Source: Paraplanobispora takensis
Lineage (GTDB): Bacteria; Actinomycetota; Actinomycetes; Streptosporangiales; Streptosporangiaceae
DNA: 64,000 nucleotides
Assembly (NCBI RefSeq): GCF_016863195.1
Contig: NZ_BOOK01000031.1
Span: 62,001 to 126,000 of the forward strand
Direction: 5' to 3'
Shown here: piece by piece, positions 47,635 through 56,956 of the stretch
Numbering within the stretch: the first letter of the stretch is position 1
How the letters are laid out: every line of letters starts with the position of its first letter
Notes under the pieces: generated by a model
Database searches by the model: none
The model's input: the letters and a program-made list of their open reading frames with translations, nothing else
What the model was told of the DNA's origin: nothing
Position numbers and translations under genes: made by a program

Positions 47635-47668
47635 TTGCGCGTGCATTTTTTGCGCGTGCACGTATACT
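47635..47668 (+). promoter_or_regulatory. Direct-repeat operator before the MarR gene
   Basis: TTGCGCGTGCA occurs twice, at 47635-47645 and 47650-47660 (15-bp period), directly before a -10-like TATACT (47663-47668). The repeats each contain the near-palindrome TGCGCGTGCA. They are placed to block the promoter of the MarR-family gene and so are a likely autoregulatory operator. Confidence 0.55.
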
Positions 47669-47703
47669 CCGGGGTGAGTGGCTCATCACAGAAGGAACTC
47701 ACA

Positions 47704-48120
47704 ATGACGTGGGATCTGTTCGCACTGCTGTACGCCCGGGTGGAAGCCGAGCTGGCCAAGAACCTGCAGCGAGGCCACGGCCTCGGGCTGTCGGAGTACC
47801 GCGCGCTCAGGCAGCTGGCCGGTTCCTCCTGCGGTGAGCTGCGGATGCAGGAGCTGGCCGAGGCCGTGGGGCTCAACCAGAGCTCGGTGACCCGCCTGAT
47901 CGCCCGGCTGGAGGAGGCGGGGCTGACCCGCCGGACGCTCTGCTCCGACGACCGCCGCGGCGTCTACTCCGTGATCACCGATGCGGGCCGGGCCCGCCTG
48001 GCCGAGGCCGGGCCCACGTACGAACGCTCGCTGGAGGCCGCCCTGGAGCGGGCGGAGGGGGATCCTGCGCTCAAGCCGCTGGTCGCGGCGGTACGGGGAG
48101 CCGGGACCCCTTCCGCGTAG
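47704..48120 (+). CDS. MarR-family transcriptional regulator
   Basis: 138 residues, winged helix-turn-helix. Visible are LSEYRALRQLAG, MQELAEAVGLNQSSVTRLIARLEEAGLTRR and the wing CSDDRRGVYSVITDAGR. The ATG at 47704 follows AGAAGGAA and gives the family's usual size; the frame is open 24 codons upstream through the operator. It is convergent with rarD (11-bp gap). The ligand is unknown; RarD is a candidate target only by proximity. Confidence 0.88.
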   Translation: MTWDLFALLYARVEAELAKNLQRGHGLGLSEYRALRQLAGSSCGELRMQELAEAVGLNQSSVTRLIARLEEAGLTRRTLCSDDRRGVYSVITDAGRARLAEAGPTYERSLEAALERAEGDPALKPLVAAVRGAGTPSA

Positions 48121-48131
48121 GGACGGCTCGC

Positions 48132-49052
48132 TCAGGCCGGGACGGGCTCGCTCTCCCGGAGCCTCTCGGCGCGGCGGGTCTCGCGGGCCGTACACAGGCT
48201 GTCCCAGGTGAAGACCGACAGGGCCAGCCAGACGATGGCGAAGCCCGCCCACCGGCTGGCGGGCATGACCTCGTGGGCGATGAGCACGCCGCACAGGAAC
48301 TGCAGCACCGGCGCGATGTACTGCAGCAGCCCGATCGTGGTGAGCGGCACCCGGATCGCGGCGGCGGTGAAGCAGAGCAGCGGGACGGCGGTGACCACGC
48401 CGGCCCCGGCCAGCAGCAGGGCGTGCCCGGCGCCCGCGGTGCCGAATGTGCTCTCGCCCTGCACGCCCAGATAGGCCAGATAGCCCAGCGCGGGCACGAG
48501 CAGCACCAGCGTCTCGATCGCCATGCTCTCGGCCGCGCCGACCTGCGCGATCTTCTTGACCAGGCCGTAGGTGCCGAAGCTGGCGGCCAGGACCAGGGCG
48601 ATCCAGGGCAGCCGGCCGTAGTCGACGGTGAGCACGACGACGGCCAGGGCGCCCAGGCCGACCGCCGCCCACTGCAGGCGCCGCAGGCGCTCCTTGAGGA
48701 GGAAGACCCCGAACAGGACGCTGACCAGCGGGTTGATGAAGTAACCGAGGGAACTCTCGACGACGTGCCCGGTGTTCACCGCGTAGATGTAGACGCCCCA
48801 GTTGACCGTGATGATCACCGCGGCGAGGACCAGCAGGCCGAGCTTGCGGGGAGTGCGCACGAGCTCGCGGATCCAGCCCCAGTGCCGCCGTACCGCCAGG
48901 ATGGCGAGGACGGCGACGAGTGACCACGCCATGCGGTGCGCCAGGATCTCCAGGGCCCCGGAGGGCTTGAGGAGCGGCCAGTAGAGGGGAAACAGACCCC
49001 ACATGGCGTAGGCGGCGACGCCGTACAGGACCCCATGGCGTGATTCAGGCAT
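48132..49052 (-). CDS. rarD: RarD-type EamA family permease
   Basis: 306 residues, ten membrane segments. The RarD subgroup of DMT permeases is shown by GVAAYAMWGLFPLYWPLLKP at the start, the HRMAWSL motif, NWGVYIYAVNTGHVVESSLGY and the later TIGLLQYIAPVLQFL. Substrate unknown. It is divergent from msrA; the 136-bp gap holds AT-rich sequence (49053-49110), a likely promoter zone. Confidence 0.9.
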   Translation of the reverse strand: MPESRHGVLYGVAAYAMWGLFPLYWPLLKPSGALEILAHRMAWSLVAVLAILAVRRHWGWIRELVRTPRKLGLLVLAAVIITVNWGVYIYAVNTGHVVESSLGYFINPLVSVLFGVFLLKERLRRLQWAAVGLGALAVVVLTVDYGRLPWIALVLAASFGTYGLVKKIAQVGAAESMAIETLVLLVPALGYLAYLGVQGESTFGTAGAGHALLLAGAGVVTAVPLLCFTAAAIRVPLTTIGLLQYIAPVLQFLCGVLIAHEVMPASRWAGFAIVWLALSVFTWDSLCTARETRRAERLRESEPVPA

Positions 49053-49188
49053 GTCATCTATTTTGACTACTTACCCGATTTAATACAAATTAGCAGTGCT
49101 TGTCCAATGGTTAAGGAATCCTTACGGGAACATCGCCGACCCGTACACGGTTGCAGAGATCTGAGAAGGTGTCAGGAGGAGGTTCGCG

Positions 49189-49851
<663 letters not shown>

Positions 49852-50192
49852 ACCTGCAGAGATAGCTAGATCCTGGCCCGTGGTCACCTGGCACGTCCGC
49901 CCTCGATCATGGGCCAGAGCCGTTTTCGGCGACAACCTTCACTACAGGTTCAAGGCGACGGCGCTCCGCGCCGCGCGACGGCCCGCGCTCGCCCGTCGTC
50001 CGGGCATGCGGCCTTGGGGCCGGTCCCGGCCGCCGGCGGCGCGGGCCGTCGCCGTACAGGCACCCCGCCGTACCGAACGCACCCGCCGTATAGACGCGCA
50101 CCGTCGCTGGGCGTTCCGTCACCGCCCCTGCTCGCTATGCAGCGGTCTCCGGCGTTCTTCGGATCGACACGGGCCGCTGTGCTCATCGGCAG
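49852..50192. other. Gene-free left end of the island
   Basis: 341 bp between msrA and the first cargo gene. It contains the 77-bp repeat described separately and GC-rich sequence. Short frames are present on both strands but have no recognisable product and no convincing ribosome sites. Confidence 0.6.
49954..50030 (+). repeat. 77-bp repeat, copy A
   Basis: About 60 of 70 aligned bases match a segment at 63275-63351. Both contain GCTCCGC followed by a shared 23-base core that reads CCGTCCGGGCATGCGG at its left. Each copy lies downstream of an MsrA tail of the same class ([11 protein letters not shown]). It may be a dispersed intergenic repeat or part of the element ends. Confidence 0.6.
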
Positions 50193-50612
50193 TCAGGGGT
50201 CTGTGCTGTACCAGCCCGGGTCCCCGTCGATCGGAACGATGACGCCTCTGGCGGCCAGGGTCTCCAAAGCAGCAGTCAGTTCCCCTCGGGTCACCCAGCC
50301 ATGATGGATGGACTCGACAAAGAACTGGATTCGCCACAGATCAAACTTGAGTGAGCCTGGCTGGGAACCGAGGTCCGCATCCACTACGACCCGTTCCGGG
50401 TAGGCGGTGGTTATACGGCACCCGATCCCGTGGACGTAGTAGTGCACGCCGCTGGGCAATTGCCAGATGCGGGGTGCGTGACGTCGGATGACAGCCCGGT
50501 GCAGCGCCCATAGATCATCGCCGCCTGTCTGATCCGACATGGCGGTTCCGACGTGATGAGAGAGCTCATCGAGACGGACGACGAATGCTGTAACCAGCTC
50601 GATGGCATCCAT
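50193..50612 (-). CDS. Hypothetical protein, possibly DUF6896-like
   Basis: 139 residues, not firmly recognised. The middle reads LPSGVHYYVHGIGCRITT, then VVVDADLGSQPGSLKFDLWRIQFF, a pattern resembling DUF6896 proteins, some of which occur as immunity-type genes. It is first cargo gene of the msrA element and is followed, on the same strand upstream, by the DUF4262 gene with a 71-bp gap. Function unknown. Confidence 0.5.
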   Translation of the reverse strand: MDAIELVTAFVVRLDELSHHVGTAMSDQTGGDDLWALHRAVIRRHAPRIWQLPSGVHYYVHGIGCRITTAYPERVVVDADLGSQPGSLKFDLWRIQFFVESIHHGWVTRGELTAALETLAARGVIVPIDGDPGWYSTDP

Positions 50613-50683
50613 TACGGAAGCTTCTGGCTATCCAAGGTGGAAACCTCATTCTGTCCCCAGTGAGGGTCCCAGCTCGCGGGCGA

Positions 50684-51256
50684 TCAAGGTGCAACAGGAC
50701 CGGGCGGCTGGATGAGCTGTGTCCAAACTCCGATGGGGTGATCCTCCGGCTTCAGCCACAGGTGAGGCTGAAGCTCGCGGTACTGCTCGTCATAGCCGGT
50801 GTTCCAGGGAAAATGCCCTTCACGGTCGGGCCAGACGACTTCCAGGATCGGAAAGGGCGGGTGGTGATAGAACGAGATCGCGCGACCGAAGAACTCGCGG
50901 TACCACTTGAGATCGACGTTCTTGAGGACCACGGGATAGCGGTCGAGGAGATCGTGCCGTTCCTGGTCGGCCTGTGCGGGTCGGCCGGCGGCGATTTCGT
51001 CGCCCAGGTCGTTCAGCAGTTCGTGCATGAGGTGAACGTCCAGGCCGAACATGGCCAGCTCAGGGGAGCGGTGAGTGTGCCACAGGCCGACCGTGTAGGC
51101 GAAGCCGGGACCATGATCGTCCTCGGGAATCATTTTCACACTCCAGCCGCGCGTCTGGACGTGTTCGACGGTGTGCTGATCCATAAGGTCCAGCTCATTC
51201 CGATCCCCGTAGTCATGGCAGAGGATGCAACGGCATTCGGGTTTGTCGGTGGGCAT
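50684..51256 (-). CDS. DUF4262 domain protein
   Basis: 190 residues. The DUF4262 pattern is clear: DDHGPGFAYTVGLWHTHRSPELAMFGLD, followed by a conserved LNDLGDEIAAG and a C-terminal HLWLKPEDHPIGVWTQ. A CRCILC stretch at the N-terminus could bind a metal. The family is common in actinobacterial accessory DNA and has no known activity. Minus-strand cargo of the msrA-inserted element. Confidence 0.75.
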   Translation of the reverse strand: MPTDKPECRCILCHDYGDRNELDLMDQHTVEHVQTRGWSVKMIPEDDHGPGFAYTVGLWHTHRSPELAMFGLDVHLMHELLNDLGDEIAAGRPAQADQERHDLLDRYPVVLKNVDLKWYREFFGRAISFYHHPPFPILEVVWPDREGHFPWNTGYDEQYRELQPHLWLKPEDHPIGVWTQLIQPPGPVAP

Positions 51257-51308
51257 AGCGCGAGGTTACGGGAGACTCTCGGCAGAGAAGTAATCGGAAT
51301 GCATCCGG

Positions 51309-51545
51309 TTACAGGTAACGGTCGATCGAGCCTCCCCACATGAGGACTCTTCGCTCGGCCATAGCTCGGCGACGGCGACGTTGGGCGACCCGCAGCATCC
51401 ACTGAACCCAAGCAGTCTCGTCGGCATAATCGGGTTTGTCGGCTGGGTACGGGGCTGTCGATACGGCGAACTCAGCGAGTATGCGTCGACGAGTTCGCTC
51501 GTCCGGATGCTTGGGGTCCTGCTGGTCCGCCGATTCAATGATCAT
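51309..51545 (-). CDS. Small hypothetical protein, coupled to its upstream gene
   Basis: 78 residues, not recognised. The N-terminal half reads ERTRRRILAEFAVSTAPYP and ADKPDYADETAWVQWML, and the end is basic (RRRRRAMAERR). The start ATG (51545) overlaps the stop of the preceding gene as ATGA, so the two are translated together. Such small pairs divergent to HTH regulators are frequent in actinomycete integrative elements. Confidence 0.55.
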   Translation of the reverse strand: MIIESADQQDPKHPDERTRRRILAEFAVSTAPYPADKPDYADETAWVQWMLRVAQRRRRRAMAERRVLMWGGSIDRYL

Positions 51546-51850
51546 GGACTGTGGAGGACGATCGAGCCCGTTCCGTTGTCGCGCCACGCGCGTAGGAGAA
51601 CGCGGCCGTACACGTATGAGGGATAGGGCGAGGCGGAGACATCGAGCCTCGCCGTACGGATGCATCCCGTTCCACTCGTCGGCATCGTGGTCAAGGCGTC
51701 GAGAAGCGCGCGGCGGGCACTGGCGGAGGCGTGGGCCACGCCACATGCGGCATGGCCGTTGCCTTCATCGGCTGACCAGACGTAGAGGACGGGGTCATCC
51801 AGAAAAGGCATACTCGCCGGGTCGAACACGGTGGTCTTAGGCTCTGGCAT
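51542..51850 (-). CDS. Small hypothetical protein of the element
   Basis: 102 residues, not recognised. It begins MPEPKTTVFDPASMPFLDDP, followed by an Ala-rich helix (CGVAHASASARRALLDAL), and ends near YGRVLLRAWRDNGTGS. The ATG at 51850 has a good GGAGGTG ribosome site; the frame is open 86 codons upstream but lacks coding character. It diverges from the HTH-TPR regulator across 184 bp that must hold both promoters. Confidence 0.55.
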   Translation of the reverse strand: MPEPKTTVFDPASMPFLDDPVLYVWSADEGNGHAACGVAHASASARRALLDALTTMPTSGTGCIRTARLDVSASPYPSYVYGRVLLRAWRDNGTGSIVLHSP

Positions 51851-52034
51851 GGGTCGCACCTCCGATGTGCGATCAAGGCCCCGGTCGGTGGTTGCGTCAT
51901 CTTCCGGGGCCGCCCAGATCAGTCGTTGACGTGCGCATCCATGAGACATCCCGAGTAGGCCGTGCAGGGAGCGGCGCTTGGGGGACACTGGAGGACACGG
52001 GCGGATCCCCCTTGTCCGGCGAAGGGTGCACGGT

Positions 52035-53264
52035 ATGACCGAGGTCCCCGCGTGGGCGGTACGGCTACGGGCCGAGCGGCGTAACCGGCTGTGGTCGCAG
52101 AAGGACATGGCCTTGGAACTGGTCAGGGTCGCTGATGAGCGGATGCGCGTCCGGCTCCCGTCCCGGGAGTCGATCGTCAGGCGGATCAGGTCGTACGAGG
52201 CGGGGGAGCATCAGCCCGACGATCCGTACCGCATGCTGTACTGCCGGGCGTTGGGCCTCGACGAGGGGGAGCTGTTCGGCGATCATGCCGGAGACCCTCT
52301 TGACGATGAGATAGAGGCCCTGGAGTTGGCTCGCCGGGTGGCGGTGAGCGACGTCGGGAGCGGGACGCTGGAACAGTTGGAGCGCGCGGTGGACGATCTC
52401 GCCGTCGCCTATCCCGGCACTCCGCCGGCCCTGCTGCTCGACAGGACAAAGCGGCACCTGTCATATGTGGCGCGGTTGATCGACGCCAAGAAGACGCTCG
52501 CCGAGCATCGGCGGTTGCTCGTGGTCGGTGGGTGGCTGTCCCTGCTGGCAGCGACGTGTCACATCGATCTCCGGCAGTTCGTGGCGGCCGGTGCGCGGTT
52601 GCGTACGGCCGCGCAGTTGGCCGCCCACGCCGAGCATCCCGAGATCGCCGCGTGGTGTCTGGAGACCAGCGCGTGGCAGTCGCTCACGGCCGGTGACTAC
52701 CGGCACGCGTTGGACCTGTCGCTTGGAGCACAGCGCGTCGCACCGAGGGGAAGCTCCGCCTACATTCAGGCGACCGCGCAGGAAGGCCGTGTGTGGGCTC
52801 GACTTGGAGCCGGACCGGAGACTCGGGATGCGTTGGATCGAGTGGCGCGAATGATCTCACCCCTTCCCGTGCCTGATCGTCCCGAGCACCACTACCGGTA
52901 CGACCCCGCCAAGAGTGAGGCGTACGTGGCCACGACTCTGTCATGGCTGGGAGACCCGGCGGCTGAGCCGTACGCACGACAGGTGCTTGCCCGCCTGGAG
53001 TCGGTCAGCGACGGGCCGCCGCATCCACGTCGAGCCGTATCGGCACGGCTGGATCTCGCTCTGGCGCTCCTCGCGGCTGATCAGCCTGACGAGGCGGGGG
53101 ATCTGGCGCTCACGGCGGTGACGAGCGGGCTGCTGGTCCCGTCGCAGTACTGGCGAGCACAGGAAGTGATCACTTCCGTCGAGGCACGTCATCTACCCGA
53201 GGCCGTCGAACTGCGGGAGGCGTACTTGGAGCTGTGCGGCCCTTCCCAAGAAGGGCCTGCCTGA
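52035..53264 (+). CDS. Helix-turn-helix regulator with TPR-like domain
   Basis: 409 residues. The N-terminal part (about 5-75) is an XRE-like helix-turn-helix: WAVRLRAERRNRLWSQKDMALEL and SRESIVRRIRSYEAGEHQPDDPY. The rest is alpha-helical with TPR-like pairs (for example AAGARLRTAAQLAAHAEHPE). This architecture is typical of regulators in actinomycete elements and of Streptomyces signalling regulators. It is convergent with the RepSA gene (70-bp gap) and divergent from the small gene pair. Probably controls element replication or excision. Confidence 0.8.
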   Translation: MTEVPAWAVRLRAERRNRLWSQKDMALELVRVADERMRVRLPSRESIVRRIRSYEAGEHQPDDPYRMLYCRALGLDEGELFGDHAGDPLDDEIEALELARRVAVSDVGSGTLEQLERAVDDLAVAYPGTPPALLLDRTKRHLSYVARLIDAKKTLAEHRRLLVVGGWLSLLAATCHIDLRQFVAAGARLRTAAQLAAHAEHPEIAAWCLETSAWQSLTAGDYRHALDLSLGAQRVAPRGSSAYIQATAQEGRVWARLGAGPETRDALDRVARMISPLPVPDRPEHHYRYDPAKSEAYVATTLSWLGDPAAEPYARQVLARLESVSDGPPHPRRAVSARLDLALALLAADQPDEAGDLALTAVTSGLLVPSQYWRAQEVITSVEARHLPEAVELREAYLELCGPSQEGPA

Positions 53265-53334
53265 CCGCCATCGGCGGAAAGACGCCTCCGGCGGGGTCGA
53301 GGCACACGGGAAGATCAGTCCAGACATGGCCCTG

Positions 53335-54729
53335 CTACGCGGATTTGCTCCGCCGCTCGCGTTCGATCCCGCGCACGGTGCTTATTCGCTGCCGGACGAC
53401 CTCTGCCCAGAAGTGCTCGCCATCACGGTGACCAGTTCCGGCGTACTGCCAATCTTGAACTGTGATCGCTTCGGCCGGGAGGTCAGGTAGATCGCGAGCC
53501 TTCCAGGACTCATCGGCTCGATAGCTCGCCCTGGCGTGGCGAAGAGCGCCGAGGGTCGTGGAGTAGTGGCGGCTCTTGGTCGAGAAATGGCCACGGTAGC
53601 CGAGCATGTGAGCCCAGCGCTTCAGCGGGATGTCTCCGTACTGGGGAAGCCCGTTGAGGACGAAACAGGTGTAGATCATGCGGCGTACGTGCTCGGTCAC
53701 GTCGAGGAAGGCCACATCCCGGACGCGCCTGATGGGGTGATCAACGGTCCCGGCCGACTCCGCCCCCTTGGTCGCGTACTTGGCCACGTACGCCGCCACA
53801 CGTTCATCGGTCACGCCGTCAAGCGACTGAGCAACGAAGACCGGCTGTACGTCGAGCTGACTTCCCCACTTCAGCGTCGGCGCCGGCCCCGGGGAGGGAG
53901 CCGGAACGAGGACCGCAACGGAGGCAGCCGCCTTCCGGATGGCTTGTTCGAGAGCTGAGACGGTGGTCCACTCGGGCGGGCGATCGTTGGGACCGGCAGG
54001 ACCGTCGAGGCGGATCACGGCATGGAAGTGGACCAGTCCGCGAGCTTGGTACTCGGCGACCTTGGCGTACGAGAGCCGAAGGCACTGCCGCAGGGCCGCT
54101 CGGGAGACACCGAGCGCGCGGGCGAAGGTGGCCGGAAGTGCCTGAGCGAAGCGACGCCACAGCTCACCCGCATGAGCGTTCCACAGTACGGCCCCGCGGT
54201 AGTCGTAGCAGTCGACGCACAACGGTTGACCTACCTGGGGATCGTCCGCCTCGTGCCGTGCCCCGCAGCCCATCCGCCGACCGTGCTCGCAGAGAGGGTG
54301 ATCGCGCCGGGGACGGCAGGGACGGTCGTCCTGGTGGGAATGGACGGCCCCGAAGGACGGGGCGGTGAACGTGACGAACACGCGTGGATGCACGCCAACG
54401 TCTTCGGGGACGCCCTTGCCGCCGCGCAGGCCGGACAGGATGAGGTGATACGTGTCGTCCTTGTACGTGGCCGAGCACGACGGGCAGCGGGACGCGCGCC
54501 GGTTTCCACAGGCTGTGAGCAGGAAGCCGGTCGGTTCGTCGGCAGTCCGGTACACATCCAGCAGTTCACCCGTTCCGGCGTCCACGGTGATCCGTTCACC
54601 ATGGAGCCGGACGGGCCGGGCGCAGCCGCCCGTGGCGTACACCATTCGCAACCACCGGTCGAAGTCCGGCATGGCTGCGCGTTGCAGGGCGGCACGCATG
54701 TCAGAGGGGAGGGAAGGAACGTTGCTCAT
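53335..54729 (-). CDS. repSA: Replication initiator protein, RepSA family
   Basis: 464 residues. Rolling-circle-type initiator like RepSA of pSAM2. Seen are paired cysteines in ASRCPSCSATYKDD and a second set in CEHGRRMGCGARH and CVDC, the metal-binding HUH-like motif GLVHFHAVIRLDG and the YVAKYATKGAE motif holding the likely catalytic Tyr. The ATG at 54729 overlaps the stop of a 51-residue gene (ATGA). RepSA lets integrated elements replicate after excision. Longer in-frame starts exist but are not coding in character. Confidence 0.88.
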   Translation of the reverse strand: MSNVPSLPSDMRAALQRAAMPDFDRWLRMVYATGGCARPVRLHGERITVDAGTGELLDVYRTADEPTGFLLTACGNRRASRCPSCSATYKDDTYHLILSGLRGGKGVPEDVGVHPRVFVTFTAPSFGAVHSHQDDRPCRPRRDHPLCEHGRRMGCGARHEADDPQVGQPLCVDCYDYRGAVLWNAHAGELWRRFAQALPATFARALGVSRAALRQCLRLSYAKVAEYQARGLVHFHAVIRLDGPAGPNDRPPEWTTVSALEQAIRKAAASVAVLVPAPSPGPAPTLKWGSQLDVQPVFVAQSLDGVTDERVAAYVAKYATKGAESAGTVDHPIRRVRDVAFLDVTEHVRRMIYTCFVLNGLPQYGDIPLKRWAHMLGYRGHFSTKSRHYSTTLGALRHARASYRADESWKARDLPDLPAEAITVQDWQYAGTGHRDGEHFWAEVVRQRISTVRGIERERRSKSA

Positions 54730-54881
54730 GCGACGTCCTCCTCGGTGTCCTCTGAAGCGGTCTGCGGGGCGTCGCGTCTGATCTCGACGCCCAAGACCGT
54801 GGCGACTCGCCGCCACTTGTCGGCGGTCCACTTGGGGGACCGGGCAGCTTGGCGCCTGCCCCACTCCTGGGCCTGCGCCAT
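54726..54881 (-). CDS. Small protein coupled to RepSA, possible excisionase-like
   Basis: 51 residues from ATG 54881: AQEWGRRQAARSPKWTADKWRRVATVLG and an acidic end. The stop overlaps the RepSA start (ATGA). Its position, size and basic Trp-rich helix are compatible with a small DNA-binding or excisionase role. An excellent AAAGGAGG lies 23 bases before this ATG with no usable start codon at proper spacing, so the true start may differ. Not recognised as a family. Confidence 0.45.
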   Translation of the reverse strand: MAQAQEWGRRQAARSPKWTADKWRRVATVLGVEIRRDAPQTASEDTEEDVA

Positions 54882-55265
54882 GGGGGACGGGGACTCCGTG
54901 ACGACCTCCTTTCCGAGCCGGGAGCCACCATCGACGAAGGGACAGGACGAGCACCGATACGGGCATGCCGAAGACACGCTTGATGTACGGCGGTGCTGTC
55001 AGCGAGATGAGAAAGGAGTGGAGTATGTCTGGCGAACCGGTGAGCGTGCGCGTCATCTGCGGCCTACCGCTGGGCCGGGTCCCTCCAGCGGAACGGCGAT
55101 CTATTCGTTTTCGTTATGCGCTGCCCGGTGATTTATCACGCTCGATTTAAGCCAGGGCCGGTTTCTCGCTGCCTGCCACTTCACGACGTGGCATTGACAC
55201 TTCCTGTTGTACCACCGGTTTCTGACGAATAGACATATCAAGCCAGCACTGCCGACGCTTGCGTG

Positions 55266-55323
55266 GACGTCCCCCGACGTCCACCGGCGTCCGGTCGCGT
55301 CCCATGGCGTCCATCTGCGTACG
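55266..55323. repeat. 10-bp-period CGTCC array
   Basis: The hexamer RCGTCC recurs at exact 10-bp steps: 55268, 55278, 55288, 55298 and 55308, with a decayed GCGTAC at 55318. Two more copies in phase with each other are at 55384 and 55394. All repeats face the same side of the helix. Such helical phasing suits cooperative binding by an initiator or repressor, upstream of the RepSA unit. Confidence 0.6.
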
Positions 55324-55346
55324 GCTGCGCAGGGGCGAAAGTAAGA

Positions 55347-55378
55347 GAGCCGTCACCCCGCGGTCAGGGTGACGGCTC
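55347..55378 (-). terminator. Terminator of the serine recombinase gene
   Basis: Twelve perfect base pairs (55347-55358 with 55367-55378; core GCCGTCACCC) around an 8-base loop, 25 bp past the recombinase stop. No T-run follows. It separates recombinase transcription from the RepSA unit. Confidence 0.75.
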
Positions 55379-55403
55379 ACGAGACGTCCGAAGACGTCCC
55401 CGC

Positions 55404-56924
55404 TCATTCTTCTCTCCAGATGGGTTCGAGCAGGTCAGGATTGAACTTGCGCCGTCCCTTGCCGCTTGGGTAGATGATGACGGCATGCAGAGCCTCCCGG
55501 ATGTAGGCCCGCTTCACCGTCAACGGAAGTCCGCCCTCATCCTCCGGTAGGTACCAGCGACGCCGGATCTCTTCGACGTCGGTGGTGCGCCGTGCCTGAC
55601 GACGCTGGGAGGAGGCGGTGAAGCTTTGGGCGTCAGCCCGGAGGCGGGCGATTCTCTTCTCCAAGTCGGGTGCCGTTGAGAAGAACAGCTCATTGCTGAT
55701 GTTTCCGGCCGCCCACTGCGTCCGGAGTTCTTCAAGTCGAGATTTCGCGTCATCGTATTCCTGCTGTCCCGGCCACTCCACGGGATCGGCTGAAGACGCC
55801 AATTGGGCTTCTTCGAGTTTGGCGAGGACCGCTTCCGAGATGTAGAGATCGACCATGTCCCCCCGTCGGCCGAGGCTGCCGCAGCCTCCGACGGTCTTGG
55901 CGGGACAGATGTAGATGTGCTGGACACAGTCCTTGCTGTGCGTGACGCGGAGGGACGTGTTGCAGAGAGAGCCGTCGGGTTTGGCCTTCCCGCATCGAAG
56001 GAAGCCGGTCAGCAAGTAGTTGGGCTCCCGGAAGTCCGGGGCGAGGATGTGACCGATCCTGCCGTCCCGGTGGATGTAGTGCCCTTTGCGTGCGTCGAAC
56101 AGGTTCTTGACGGCCATCCACTGCTCGGACGACACGATCGGTTCCCACTTCCCGACGACGGGGTTTCCCTCCGAGCCCCTCACGAGTTCACCGTTGATCT
56201 GTCGCCAGCCGCAGACCCGGGGGTTGGTGACGGTGATTTTCAGCGAGGACGGTGTCCAGTCATTGCCCAACGAAGTCTTGACGCCGTCTCTCTGCCACTG
56301 GTTCGCGATCGAATGAAGGGAACGGCCGCTGATCAGGTCGAGGATCGCCTGCCGTACCAGGGGAGCTTCGACGGGATCGAGGGTCAGGCGATCGGGCTTC
56401 CAGCCGAAGGGCCGCGTTCCGCCGACAGGTAGGCCCTGTTCCGCCCGTGTCCGGTGGGAGCGCCGCATCCGGCGCTGCATCTTCCGGACCTCCATCTTGG
56501 AGATGACCGCGCCGAAGAGACCCATGCTCTCCGTGTCCTCGCTGTAGAGGTCCTTCGCCCCGCGAGCGTCGGCGAACACGCGGCCGTCCTGATAGGTGAT
56601 CGCCTCCACGAAGCGCTCGTAGTCACCGGGACGCCGGGCCAGGCGGTCCTCCGCCACGATGACGACGCCCCGCACCGCCGTACCGTCGGGCAACTCGCCG
56701 GCGCGCAGTGCCCTGAGCATGTTCTCGAACCCGTCGCGGACCACGTCGGCCTTGGCGGCCGACTTGTCGTTATCCGTGTACTCGTGGACGACGGTCCAGC
56801 CGTGCCGCTCCGCCGTCTCGCGGTTGAGCTTGTGCTGGTCCTGAACTCCGTGTTCGTCCCGCCTGATGTCGGCGGAGATGCGAGCGTATGAGACGACCGG
56901 GATCGGTGAGCTGCCCTGAGCCAT
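55404..56924 (-). CDS. Large serine recombinase (integrase)
   Basis: 506 residues. The N-terminal resolvase domain has the nucleophile Ser17 in SYARISADIRRDE, and VIVAEDRLARRPGDYERFV with catalytic arginines. The recombinase domain (about 165-280) contains PFGWKPDRLTLDPVEAPLVR. A zinc ribbon follows, with ligands in FLRCGKAKPDGSLC and YICPAKTVGGCG, and a coiled coil lies near 385-450. Start ATG 56924 is chosen for GGAGG five bases upstream; a GTG five codons earlier is possible. The gene begins only about 70 bp from the second msrA-like att copy, as expected for a serine integrase beside its attachment site. Confidence 0.93.
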   Translation of the reverse strand: MAQGSSPIPVVSYARISADIRRDEHGVQDQHKLNRETAERHGWTVVHEYTDNDKSAAKADVVRDGFENMLRALRAGELPDGTAVRGVVIVAEDRLARRPGDYERFVEAITYQDGRVFADARGAKDLYSEDTESMGLFGAVISKMEVRKMQRRMRRSHRTRAEQGLPVGGTRPFGWKPDRLTLDPVEAPLVRQAILDLISGRSLHSIANQWQRDGVKTSLGNDWTPSSLKITVTNPRVCGWRQINGELVRGSEGNPVVGKWEPIVSSEQWMAVKNLFDARKGHYIHRDGRIGHILAPDFREPNYLLTGFLRCGKAKPDGSLCNTSLRVTHSKDCVQHIYICPAKTVGGCGSLGRRGDMVDLYISEAVLAKLEEAQLASSADPVEWPGQQEYDDAKSRLEELRTQWAAGNISNELFFSTAPDLEKRIARLRADAQSFTASSQRRQARRTTDVEEIRRRWYLPEDEGGLPLTVKRAYIREALHAVIIYPSGKGRRKFNPDLLEPIWREE

Positions 56925-56956
56925 GGTGACCTCCGCCACAATTATTGCGTCAAGAG

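Larger units (their letters stand above)
54882..55403. other. Control region between RepSA unit and recombinase
   Basis: 522 bp without a convincing gene. It holds the 10-bp-period CGTCC array (55266-55323), the recombinase terminator hairpin (55347-55378) and AT-richer sequence (55100-55250) likely to contain the RepSA promoter and perhaps the origin. A possible 86-codon frame across the hairpin is rejected. Confidence 0.5.

Noticed and set aside
50660-51343. 227-codon plus-strand frame opposite the DUF4262 gene
   Set aside because: Shadow of the minus-strand DUF4262 gene, which carries the recognisable family motifs.
54965-55150. 61-codon plus-strand frame near the RepSA unit
   Set aside because: No ribosome site or recognisable motif, and its composition follows the minus-strand leader region.
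55147-55407. 86-codon minus-strand frame whose ATG overlaps the recombinase stop
   Set aside because: It runs straight through the terminator hairpin and the phased CGTCC array; no family resemblance.
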